Shown here: piece by piece, positions 37,276-44,874 of the stretch
How the letters are laid out: every line of letters begins with the position of its first letter
Position numbering within the stretch: the first letter of the stretch is position 1
Program-made: the position numbers and the translations under genes
The notes under the pieces: model-generated
Databases searched by the model: none
The model's input: only the letters and a program-made list of their open reading frames with translations
Told to the model about the DNA's origin: nothing
From: Flavobacterium indicum GPTSA100-9 = DSM 17447
GTDB taxonomy: Bacteria > Bacteroidota > Bacteroidia > Flavobacteriales > Flavobacteriaceae
DNA: 64,000 nucleotides
Direction: 5' to 3'
NCBI RefSeq assembly: GCF_000455605.1
Contig: NC_017025.1
Span: 1,302,001 to 1,366,000 of the forward strand

Positions 37276-38541
37276 ATGAAAAAAATATCTTTCCTGTTTA
37301 TTGCAATTTTTTACATCTCATGCAGTAAAAAAATAACAACGGAACTCTCCGATAAAATGACAGAATTAAAATCTGAAAATGGAATTCCCACTGATTTTAA
37401 AAAACTAGATCAATACATTGCCAACAAAGAAATAATACTTCTAGGTGAAGCAGCTCATGGAGAAGGAAAAACGTTTGAAGTTAAAACTCAAATTGTTAAA
37501 TATTTGGTTGAAGAAAAAGGGTTTAATACAATTGCTATGGAAGGCATGGATTTCCTTCAAATGGAATTTATTAATGGACGAAATGTTTTAAAAAATAATT
37601 TACCTGACAATTTTGAAAATGAATGGTATAACTTCTGGAATCCATGGAATCCAGCCAAACAATTAATATCTTTTGAAAGTTTTATTAAAAATAGTAAAAT
37701 TTCATTTGCAGGAATAGAACCTTACGAAAATATTACTGCGATGATAAACATTAGTTTTATCAAAAATGAACTAGAAAAAAGTAATTGGGCAATTTTAAAT
37801 AAAAAAGAATGGCTGAAATTAGCTCCAATTTTCGAAAAAATCAACACAAATAAATCAAAATTATCAATTGAAGAATTTGATTATATCACATTACAATTAG
37901 AAAATTTTATTAAAGAAAATGAACTTATTCATTTCCAAGATAACTTTTTCACACAAATGGTAGAAAATCTTATTACTCATGTTAAGATGAATTTCAATCC
38001 TAATACTTTTAGTAATGAAGATGAAGAAACAGCTTATTATGTTAATACTAGAGACCATCAAATGGCTAGGAATTTAATCTACTTTAAAGAAAGAAATCCA
38101 AAGGCTAAAATTATAGTTTGGCTTGCTAACTTTCATGGAGCAACAAACCTAAGTGAAGTGACTTATGCGGACGGTGACCCAAATATGTATTCTAAATTAA
38201 AGGTATTCGGCGAACATGTTAAGAAAAAATATTCTGAAAAAGTATATAGTATTGCAACTACTTCATCTAAAGGTTTTTCAAAAATACCTTATAATCTTAA
38301 AGGCATTGAAGAAACAAAAATTATATCACCAAAAGAATCTTTAGAATTTGATTTAGACAAACAAAAATATAATTTTGGCTTCATAGATTTTAATGAAATA
38401 AATATAAATAACCCTAAAAAAATAGAAGAAAAATTTAATAGCATAATGTTAGGACACACAAATCAAAACGGAAAGTGGTTAAAAGTTTTTGATGGTCTAT
38501 TATATATCAAAGAAAACGAAATAGCAATACCGAGGAAATAA
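37276..38541 (+). CDS. Erythromycin-esterase-family lipoprotein
   Basis: 421 aa. Lipobox YISC (Cys 16). The EreA-like domain is clear: EIILLGEAAHGEGKTFEVKTQIVKYLVEEKGFNTIAMEG (about 46-84), FAGIEPYE, and the later histidine segment KIIVWLANFHGATNLSE. Characterised relatives hydrolyse the macrolide lactone; many family members have other, unknown substrates. Resistance cannot be claimed. ATG 37276 gives the signal peptide. The ends GTTGTATGCT (37251) and AGCATATAAC (38548) match with one G-T pair. Confidence 0.85.
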   Translation: MKKISFLFIAIFYISCSKKITTELSDKMTELKSENGIPTDFKKLDQYIANKEIILLGEAAHGEGKTFEVKTQIVKYLVEEKGFNTIAMEGMDFLQMEFINGRNVLKNNLPDNFENEWYNFWNPWNPAKQLISFESFIKNSKISFAGIEPYENITAMINISFIKNELEKSNWAILNKKEWLKLAPIFEKINTNKSKLSIEEFDYITLQLENFIKENELIHFQDNFFTQMVENLITHVKMNFNPNTFSNEDEETAYYVNTRDHQMARNLIYFKERNPKAKIIVWLANFHGATNLSEVTYADGDPNMYSKLKVFGEHVKKKYSEKVYSIATTSSKGFSKIPYNLKGIEETKIISPKESLEFDLDKQKYNFGFIDFNEININNPKKIEEKFNSIMLGHTNQNGKWLKVFDGLLYIKENEIAIPRK

Positions 38542-38550
38542 AAGTACAGC

Positions 38551-38908
38551 ATATAACAGCGGTAACTGTTGCACAACTACCATTTAAAAAATAATAATAA
38601 ATCTAAAATTGCAACCTCGTTTAAGCCCTTTTAAGCGAGGTTTGCTTTTTAGTTCCTGTACAAAATTCTAGAATTTGAATAACTTACAATAGAGTTTTTA
38701 TAGAATGTGAACAAACCTCTTTTTTTCAAAAAAACAAGTTTTAACATATCATTATTTTTGTCTTCTAAACTTATCATTTGAAGCTGATGACGCGAAATTC
38801 CTTGGATAGGTGGAATGTATAAATAGCTAAAAAATAACTCTTACTTGCAAGCTTTTTATTATATTTGTTTGGAAGACGGTGAAGTTTTTTCACAGTCTGA
38901 CGTTGTGA
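38551..38908 (+). repeat. Cassette repeat B8, long form
   Basis: R'' ATATAAC (38551-38557) to R' GTTGTGA (38902-38908), 358 bp. Terminator 38615-38640, extra module near 38760-38840, -7 box TATATTTG 38860-38867. Confidence 0.85.
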
Positions 38909-38930
38909 GTCAGCTTAAAACCGAAACAAA

Positions 38931-39449
38931 ATGGCAGTATATCAATATTATTTAGGAATTATTCCGAAACAAGGAATTGAAAATAAGTACGACTTTATTC
39001 CAACTGAAATTGGAGTTAGTACGGAAACAGGATATTTTGAAACAGATGCTAAAATCTATTGGAAAGAAGTCGAAATGAAAGCTGATGATTATATTACGAA
39101 AATTGACGTGATTGTTAACAGAGCAAATTGGGGAAACGACAAAACAAGCATAAATTGGAAGACCTATTCTGAAGAAGTTGACAATGACGCTTCAATCTAT
39201 TTGGATGAAAAATCTTTGACAATTAGAGAATTTTCTTTCCGAGTTGATTTAAGAGAAAAGAACTTAAAATTTTTGAAGAATATGATAGAGTTAGGAGTAG
39301 AAAATGAATGGCTATTCTTTGACAGAAAAGGAAAACTTATGAAACCAGACTTTGAAGAAATTAAAAATAGTATTAAGAATTCAAATGCATACAGTTTTTT
39401 GGAAGATCCAATTAAATTTTTAGAAAATATTGACAAACAGGACAAATAA
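38931..39449 (+). CDS. Hypothetical soluble protein
   Basis: 172 aa, acidic, no signal (MAVYQYYLGIIPKQGIENKYDFIPTEIGVSTETGYF ... EWLFFDRKGKLMKPDFEEIKNSIKNSNAYSFLEDP). The pattern of a compact cytosolic protein with an FSFRVDLREKNLKFLKNMIELG helix recalls immunity-type proteins, but no family is assigned. The ends GTTGTGAGT (38902) and ACGCACAAC (39456) match at 8 of 9. Confidence 0.66.
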   Translation: MAVYQYYLGIIPKQGIENKYDFIPTEIGVSTETGYFETDAKIYWKEVEMKADDYITKIDVIVNRANWGNDKTSINWKTYSEEVDNDASIYLDEKSLTIREFSFRVDLREKNLKFLKNMIELGVENEWLFFDRKGKLMKPDFEEIKNSIKNSNAYSFLEDPIKFLENIDKQDK

Positions 39450-39457
39450 AGCCGAAC

Positions 39458-39675
39458 GCACAACAGCAGTAACTGTTGCACAACTACCATTTTTTAAGAT
39501 AAAATTTTAAAAACATAAAATTCAGACTTCGTTTAAGCCCTTTTAAGCGAGGTTTTTTTTTAAAATTGTATATATACTTGCCATTTATTTGGAGCAATAA
39601 AGTATTTTAATTGCAAGCTTTTTACTATATTTGTTTTCATAGACGGTCAGGTTTTTTTATAGGCTGACGTTAGTA
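39458..39675 (+). repeat. Cassette repeat B9
   Basis: R'' GCACAAC (39458-39464) to R' GTTAGTA (39669-39675). Terminator 39527-39552, -7 box TATATTTG 39626-39633. Confidence 0.87.
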
Positions 39676-39726
39676 GCAAGCCACCAAACGGAGCGTATAA
39701 AATCCGTAGAAAATTTGATTCGAAAA

Positions 39727-40026
39727 ATGGGATATAAAAATATCTGCTTAGAATGCAGAACTTCATATAGCAAAGGAAATGATTATGAAAATCAAACAGA
39801 ATCTAATTGTCCTCAATGTGGTAAAAAAATGATTCTGGTAAATCATAAATTCAAGCCTCCTAAAAAATCAGAAAGTAAAAGTTGGGAAATGGTAAAACTA
39901 TTAGTTGAAAATGGTTTTAAATTCCAAGCAGTTTATGAACAAATAGAAAAAGGTGTCTATTTAAGAGTAAATTATCCAAGGAATCTAAGTGAAGCTAAAG
40001 GGTTTGTAAAAAAATACAAACCTTAA
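39727..40026 (+). CDS. Small zinc-ribbon protein
   Basis: 99 aa. Two CxxC pairs (CLEC near residues 7-10 and CPQC near 28-31) form a zinc ribbon. The second half (SWEMVKLLVENGFKFQAVYEQIEKGVYLRVNYPRNLSEAKGFVKKY) is a separate alpha/beta segment. No function known. ATG 39727 is preferred to TTG 39715. Cassette ends GTTAGTAGCAAGCC / GGCCAGCTGCTAAC match at 11 of 14. Confidence 0.72.
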   Translation: MGYKNICLECRTSYSKGNDYENQTESNCPQCGKKMILVNHKFKPPKKSESKSWEMVKLLVENGFKFQAVYEQIEKGVYLRVNYPRNLSEAKGFVKKYKP

Positions 40027-40053
40027 ACTATTGTTAAAAAAGTTAAGGCCAGC

Positions 40054-40270
40054 TGCTAACAACGGAAACTGTTGCACAACTACCATTTTTTAAAATAAAA
40101 TTTTAAAAACATAAAATTCAGACTTCGTTTAAGCCCTTTTAAGCGAGGTTTATTTTTTAGTTGTAGAATAAACTTGCCAATTATCTGGAACAACAAAGTA
40201 TCTTATTTGCAAGCTTTTTATTATATTTGTTTGGAAGATGGTGAAGTTTTTTCACTGTTTGATGTTATGT
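40054..40270 (+). repeat. Cassette repeat B10
   Basis: R'' TGCTAAC (40054-40060) to R' GTTATGT (40264-40270). Terminator 40123-40148, -7 box TATATTTG 40222-40229. The right end reads TTTGATGTTA. Confidence 0.86.
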
Positions 40271-40295
40271 GTAATTTTAAACAATCGGTATAAAA

Positions 40296-40868
40296 ATGAC
40301 AATTTTATTTAAATTTATTTTCATATTTACTTCACTATTTTTCCTAAATTCTTGTGGATTTTCCAACACAACCAATAATACCACGGTAATTAATAAAGAA
40401 TTTAATTCTAGGTATAAAGAAAGTAGAAAGAAAATAACTGGTAAACTATCAGCGTCAGAATATACTGAAATGAAAACCTTGCTAGAAAATGAATTAGGAA
40501 AAGTTATTTCTGACAAGCAAAATATATTAATAAATTATGATCAAAAAGCTCCAAATTGTATTTTACTAGCATCTTCTGAAAATAATGTTGTACATGTTTT
40601 AAGAAATCGAGTGAGAATTTCCGATGAAATTAGTAGAAAATATAATACAATTGACTTTTTTGTTTATAACCCGAATTCTTATTTTGCAGACTTATATGCG
40701 TCTGATAGCTTTTTTAAAAAAGATTCTGGTTTTTTCTTTACAAATATCTTTACATTTCATGAAAACTGTCAAGCTTTTTACATACTAAAATCAAATGGTG
40801 AATTTTTAAAATTTTATGGAGAGGATTATTTTAGTGAGGTAAAAGCTTTTTTGGAAAAAAATAATTAA
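40296..40868 (+). CDS. Lipoprotein of unknown function
   Basis: 190 aa. Lipobox LNSC near Cys 19. The mature domain contains two hydrophobic-aromatic stretches (IDFFVYNPNSYFADLYASDSFF) and no recognised family. Cassette ends GTTATGTGTA (40264) and TACGCATAAC (40874) match at 9 of 10. Confidence 0.68.
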   Translation: MTILFKFIFIFTSLFFLNSCGFSNTTNNTTVINKEFNSRYKESRKKITGKLSASEYTEMKTLLENELGKVISDKQNILINYDQKAPNCILLASSENNVVHVLRNRVRISDEISRKYNTIDFFVYNPNSYFADLYASDSFFKKDSGFFFTNIFTFHENCQAFYILKSNGEFLKFYGEDYFSEVKAFLEKNN

Positions 40869-40876
40869 AAAACTAC

Positions 40877-41095
40877 GCATAACAGCAGTAACTGTTGCAC
40901 AACTAGCCTTTTTTAAAAAATAGTTTCAAAAGCATAAAATTCAGACTTCGATTAAGCCCTTTTAAGCGAGGTTTTTTTTTAAAGCTGAGGATTAAACTTG
41001 ACAGTTATTTGGAACAATATAATATTTTACTTGCAAGCTTTTTACTATATTTGTTTTCATAGACGGTGAAGTTTTTTCACAGTCTGACGTTGTGC
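40877..41095 (+). repeat. Cassette repeat B11
   Basis: R'' GCATAAC (40877-40883) to R' GTTGTGC (41089-41095). Third left-arm sub-type (AGCCTTTTTT, TAGTTTCAAA), terminator 40946-40971, -7 box TATATTTG 41046-41053. Confidence 0.86.
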
Positions 41096-41129
41096 ATATT
41101 TTGTAGAAAAATTGTAAATAAATAATAAA

Positions 41130-41783
41130 ATGAATTTTAAATCAGCATTTTTAAATATTGGATTACTTTCGTTTTTTTGCTGTTCAAGCCAAACTGAATT
41201 GTCCAAAACAGAACAAGAACTTATATTAAAACTAGATTTTGATAAAGAAATAGTTCTTGAATTAAAAAAAGAAACAAAAAGTAAAATTTCTCAATTACCT
41301 GCAATTGACTCTGAAACTAGCGAAGAACTAGATAAAGAATATTTTGATGGAATTTTTTCTGAAACTAGTGAAAATAATGCAATAAATTTTGTTAAAAAAG
41401 AAAAATCTAAATTAAAAGAAAAAGGCTATCTTGTTTTCTATATTGAGGGTCAAAACGGAAATAAAAATATTGGGATAATAAAAAGTAATGACGAATTAGA
41501 TATATTAAGGTATAGAAAAACAGACGGAATTAATTATGATTTAGAAAGTAAGGATGTAATAAAAAAAATATCCGAATGGAAATCAAAGTATGGGCTAATA
41601 ATTATTGGTTGTAGTCTAGATTATGTTCATATAGAATTCGATAAATTACCTCAAAATATGACTGAATTCGCAAAAGAGGTTTATGAATTTTGTCCAGATT
41701 CTGTCGACCAAGGAGTTGGGGATTTGAAATCTTTAGAAGAATACATAAAAGAAGAAAAAGGAATTTTGTTGTGGTGGGATTAA
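41130..41783 (+). CDS. Lipoprotein-like DUF4253 protein
   Basis: 217 aa. The N-terminus MNFKSAFLNIGLLSFFCCSS is hydrophobic with Cys 17-18, a probable lipobox. The C-terminal domain, about residues 120-217, matches DUF4253: IIIGCSLDYVHIEFDKLP, CPDSVDQGVGDLKSLEEYI and the closing LLWWD. DUF4253 proteins are often found among immunity-type genes. The right cassette end is diverged (GTACAAT), so the complementarity is poor. Confidence 0.78.
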   Translation: MNFKSAFLNIGLLSFFCCSSQTELSKTEQELILKLDFDKEIVLELKKETKSKISQLPAIDSETSEELDKEYFDGIFSETSENNAINFVKKEKSKLKEKGYLVFYIEGQNGNKNIGIIKSNDELDILRYRKTDGINYDLESKDVIKKISEWKSKYGLIIIGCSLDYVHIEFDKLPQNMTEFAKEVYEFCPDSVDQGVGDLKSLEEYIKEEKGILLWWD

Positions 41784-41796
41784 ACAAAAATACTAC

Positions 41797-41986
41797 GTAC
41801 AATTATGCTAACTGTTGCACCACCTTCCCAAAAAAATAATTTAACATAATTCTTCCAAAAATCGGATAACCAAAAATTCCTTTGATAGGTTGTAGCTATA
41901 ACTATCTAAAAATTATATTTTTCTTGCAAGATTTTTATTATATTTGTTTAAAATACGGTCAGGTTTTTTATAGTCTGATGTTAGCG
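41797..41986 (+). repeat. Cassette repeat B12, short alternative form
   Basis: Degenerate R'' GTACAAT (41797-41803) to R' GTTAGCG (41980-41986), 190 bp. The terminator hairpin is absent. The middle is replaced by AAATTCCTTTGATAGGTTGT, related to the extra module of the long repeats. -7 box TATATTTG 41939-41946. Confidence 0.8.
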
Positions 41987-42002
41987 GTAATTATGAAAGA
42001 CA

Positions 42003-42620
42003 ATGCAAAGAATAGAAACAGGTTATATTGGAAATGATGAATGGTTGGAAACAAGCAAAGAACTTGTAAACAGTTCAAATATAATTTGTCTAACAAAGGA
42101 CAACTATAAAACTTGCGACTATAATCCATTGATTTGGTTTGGAACAAATTTGACACAATTTCTAAGCAGAATTGGCGATTCTGAGGTTTGTCCATTATTT
42201 GGAAAACATATAAACAATATAGACGATTTTGCTTATCAACTATGCAGGACAATACCTTGGGGTTTTGAAACGGGAAGGAATTTGAATTCAGTTTATGATG
42301 TGATTCTCAATTTTACAACACAACCTCGAAATCGATATTTCATTTGGTATGATGCACAACATTTATTTCATTCTGACAGAGAATTATTTGATGGTCTATT
42401 TGAAAGATTAATTGTTGCATCATATTTGAATTCAAACGGAAAAGCAACGCACGATTATCAAGTAAATCAGAAAGTAATTTTGCTATTTGACGACACATGT
42501 GAAAATGAAATTTCTGATTTATTAAATGTGAATTACTATACGCCATCAATCTTTGATAATTTTGACACAGAGGAAAAATATGATGTTTTACATAAACAAA
42601 CACTTGTAATTATAAAATAA
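42003..42620 (+). CDS. Hypothetical soluble protein
   Basis: 205 aa, no signal or membrane segment (MQRIETGYIGNDEWLETSKELVNSSN; FERLIVASYLNSNGKATHDYQVNQKVILLFDDTCENEI). The WFGTN and FIWYDAQHLFHSDRELF stretches suggest an enzyme-like or Rossmann-like alpha/beta fold, but no family is recognised. Cassette ends GTTAGCGGTA (41980) and TAGAGCTAAC (42622) match at 8 of 10. Confidence 0.65.
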   Translation: MQRIETGYIGNDEWLETSKELVNSSNIICLTKDNYKTCDYNPLIWFGTNLTQFLSRIGDSEVCPLFGKHINNIDDFAYQLCRTIPWGFETGRNLNSVYDVILNFTTQPRNRYFIWYDAQHLFHSDRELFDGLFERLIVASYLNSNGKATHDYQVNQKVILLFDDTCENEISDLLNVNYYTPSIFDNFDTEEKYDVLHKQTLVIIK

Positions 42621-42624
42621 CTAG

Positions 42625-42815
42625 AGCTAACAAAGGTAATTGTTGGACTACCTTCCAAAAGAAAATAATTTAACATAATACTTCCAAAAATCGGATAACC
42701 AAAAATTCCTTTGATAGGTTGTAGCTATAACTAATTAAGAATTATATTTTTCTTATAAGTTATTTATTATATTTGTCAAAAGACGGTGAAGTGTTTTCAC
42801 AGTCTGACGTTATGT
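42625..42815 (+). repeat. Cassette repeat B13, short alternative form
   Basis: R'' AGCTAAC (42625-42631) to R' GTTATGT (42809-42815), 191 bp, the same sub-type as 41797 (TCGGATAACCAAAAATTCC, no terminator hairpin). -7 box TATATTTG 42768-42775. Confidence 0.82.
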
Positions 42816-42860
42816 GTGATTTTATAACGAATTACACGTATAAGAAGAATTAATTAAAAA

Positions 42861-43907
42861 ATGAATAATAAAATAATTGCGAAATCTGAAAGAAGTCTAA
42901 CAAATAGGATAATTATTTTCCTTGGAATAATTTTATTTTCATTCTTTATATTTTTATTAAATAATAATTTTCAACCAAAAAACAATTATGAAGAAAATCT
43001 TAAATTATTAGGATTTTTTGTATTGGTTTCAGTTATTTTTTATTGTTTTTATTATTTGGTTAACCAAAAACAGATTTATGTTTATGAAAATTATTTTGAA
43101 ATCAAAAAACTTTTTCAAACTCAAAAATATAATTATTCTGAAATAATAACTCAATTTTCTGAACATTTTGATGGAAAATACAATTCTTGGACTGAGTATT
43201 ACCTTATATTAAAAAACGGCAAAAAAATAACCTTAATTGATACTGAATACTCTAATTTTCATAGTTTTTATTCTAAAATAGAAAAGAGAGTGAGAGTAAG
43301 TGAAGAATTAAACGCAAAATTATCAGAACCAAAATTTTTTATATATTCTATAATTTGTGGAATTGTTGGAATATTGATATTTTATTTTTCAAGTTTTTTT
43401 TATGATTTTAAAAAAATAGAAAACAACGATTTTGTTTATTTTACAAATAAATTGAAAAATGAAATAACTCTAGTAAAAGGTCGTAAAGGAAAAAATCATT
43501 TCGTTATTCAATTAACCGATTTTTCAAATTATGAATTTAAAATTTCAGGACGAAATTACGATGGTATTTTTGATAATGATGAATTTCTCAAAACATTTAA
43601 AAGTGGTGATATAATAACTATTGGATTAAACAAAGATGATTATGATAAAAAAATATCAAAAAAAAAGGAGTTGAATTTATTGGATAAATATTTAAATTTT
43701 TCAGTTATTCAAATTAAACAAATAATGAATAAACAAAACAAACCTTTGATTAATTTGGAAGAAGTTAACAGACTTCATTTGCAAAATAATTATATTGGTA
43801 TTGGGTTATTTTCATTTTTTGGTTTGTTCTTTTTTTACTTAACATATGGAAATTACAAAGCATATACTAAAACTTTAAATCAAACAACAAATAAAATCCA
43901 CACATAA
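42861..43907 (+). CDS. Membrane protein of unknown function
   Basis: 348 aa with hydrophobic segments near 16-33, 49-67, 160-180 and 310-330, separated by a cytosolic or periplasmic beta-rich part. The segment YVYENYFEIKKLFQTQKYNYSEI looks like a PH-like membrane-protein domain. No family assigned. The stop TAA (43905-43907) lies inside R'' ACATAAC. The ends GTTATGTGTG (42809) and CACACATAAC (43899) are perfect. Confidence 0.68.
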   Translation: MNNKIIAKSERSLTNRIIIFLGIILFSFFIFLLNNNFQPKNNYEENLKLLGFFVLVSVIFYCFYYLVNQKQIYVYENYFEIKKLFQTQKYNYSEIITQFSEHFDGKYNSWTEYYLILKNGKKITLIDTEYSNFHSFYSKIEKRVRVSEELNAKLSEPKFFIYSIICGIVGILIFYFSSFFYDFKKIENNDFVYFTNKLKNEITLVKGRKGKNHFVIQLTDFSNYEFKISGRNYDGIFDNDEFLKTFKSGDIITIGLNKDDYDKKISKKKELNLLDKYLNFSVIQIKQIMNKQNKPLINLEEVNRLHLQNNYIGIGLFSFFGLFFFYLTYGNYKAYTKTLNQTTNKIHT

Positions 43908-44128
43908 CAGCGGTAACTGTTGCACAACTACCATTTTTTAAAATATCCCGAAGCATCGGGACAAAAAATATAATATTCCGACCTCGTTTAAGCCCTTTTA
44001 AGCGAGGTTTATTTTTTAGTTGTAGATAAACTTATTAGTTATTTGGAACAATAAAATATCTTTCTTGCAAGCTTTTTACTATATTTGATTTCATAGACGG
44101 TGAAGTTTTTCACAGTCTGACGTTGTAA
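43902..44128 (+). repeat. Cassette repeat B14
   Basis: R'' ACATAAC (43902-43908) to R' GTTGTAA (44122-44128). TCCCGAAGCATCGGGA hairpin, terminator 43982-44007, -7 box TATATTTG 44080-44087. Confidence 0.87.
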
Positions 44129-44136
44129 ACAATTTT

Positions 44137-44661
44137 ATGAAAACATACCGTTCAACTTCAATCAATTACGAAAACAATCAATTACAGACAATTATAATTG
44201 CTATTATATTTGGTGTTTTTATAGCATTAATAAATTACAACCTCATTTTTACTTTATTATCAATAATTTCAATATTTTTCTTAACTCTTTATTCAATCAT
44301 AAACGATAAAAAAAAATATCTTGAAATCTATTTTGAAGATGATGAAGTTATAATTGAATATCCGAACATACAAAAAATAATAAAAATTAAATACACAGAT
44401 TTAAAAAAATTGACATATATAAATCCACGCAAAAGTTTGAATAATTACAATTCTTTGAAATATATAGAAAATGGGAAAATCAAAAAAATTACTTTTTTAA
44501 GTGTTGCAGAAAATGAAATGTATATTGACTTCTTAAAATGGTTAAATAATAAAAATTCAGAAATAAAATTTGATGCTTACCCTCCAGATGAAAATATGGA
44601 ATATAAAATTCAAGAAAATTTTGGTTTTAATTACAGAAAATTTTTAAAAGAAACATTATAA
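44137..44661 (+). CDS. Membrane protein of unknown function, last cassette
   Basis: 174 aa. Two hydrophobic segments (IIIAIIFGVFIALINYNLIF and LLSIISIFFLTLYSII, about 21-58) are followed by a soluble PH-like beta region (YLEIYFEDDEVIIEYPNIQKIIKIKYTDLKKL). The layout resembles a short version of the membrane protein in the preceding cassette. The ATG lies 9 bases after the R' core. The ends GTTGTAA and TTACAAC match over 7 bases. Confidence 0.66.
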   Translation: MKTYRSTSINYENNQLQTIIIAIIFGVFIALINYNLIFTLLSIISIFFLTLYSIINDKKKYLEIYFEDDEVIIEYPNIQKIIKIKYTDLKKLTYINPRKSLNNYNSLKYIENGKIKKITFLSVAENEMYIDFLKWLNNKNSEIKFDAYPPDENMEYKIQENFGFNYRKFLKETL

Positions 44662-44668
44662 AAACTAC

Positions 44669-44805
44669 TTACAACAGGAGTTTGGCAAGTTTCCTTTGTT
44701 AATCGCTTCGCTCGTGTGCGAATTTTGCGGTTAATACACGTTTACTTTCCACAAGAAATTTTATCTTTAACAGACCCGAGGTTGAAAGCCGAACGGATGA
44801 AAAAA
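44669..44805 (+). repeat. B-type attC-like site, decayed, right end of array 2
   Basis: R'' TTACAAC (44669-44675) followed by AGGAGTTTGGCAAG. It shares CACGTTTACTTTCCACAAG and AAATTTTATCTTTAACAGA with the complete B-type site at 30576. An extra hairpin-rich insert (AATCGCTTCGCTCGTGTGCG) is present. The right end (GCCGAACGGATG) has lost GTT, so no further cassette can be joined there by the same core. Confidence 0.68.
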
Positions 44806-44874
44806 AATAATCTGTTACGTAATTATAGACTAATTAATAATAGAATGTATAATAACTATTTTAAAACTAAAGTA

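Larger units (their letters stand above)
29862..44675 (+). mobile_element. Cassette array 2 (integron-like, no integrase in window)
   Basis: Fifteen consecutive cassettes, all + strand, following leader copy 2. Nearly all have complementary unit-specific ends (8-10 bp, often perfect), for example 30701/31128, 32625/33343, 33558/35272, 35476/36152 and 42809/43908. Sites are of two classes: long A-type repeats between most genes, and ~130-bp B-type sites at 30576 and 44669. The array ends where the right core is lost at about 44805. Confidence 0.78.

Noticed and set aside
37276..38541. Macrolide-resistance gene
   Set aside because: The family match is to erythromycin esterases in general. The lipoprotein form and unknown substrate do not support a resistance claim.
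10790..44128. Repeats interpreted as MITE or IS-type insertions, or as a CRISPR array
   Set aside because: Transposon copies would not explain gene-specific complementary ends or strict one-gene spacing. The repeats are too long and the spacers are genes, so not CRISPR.
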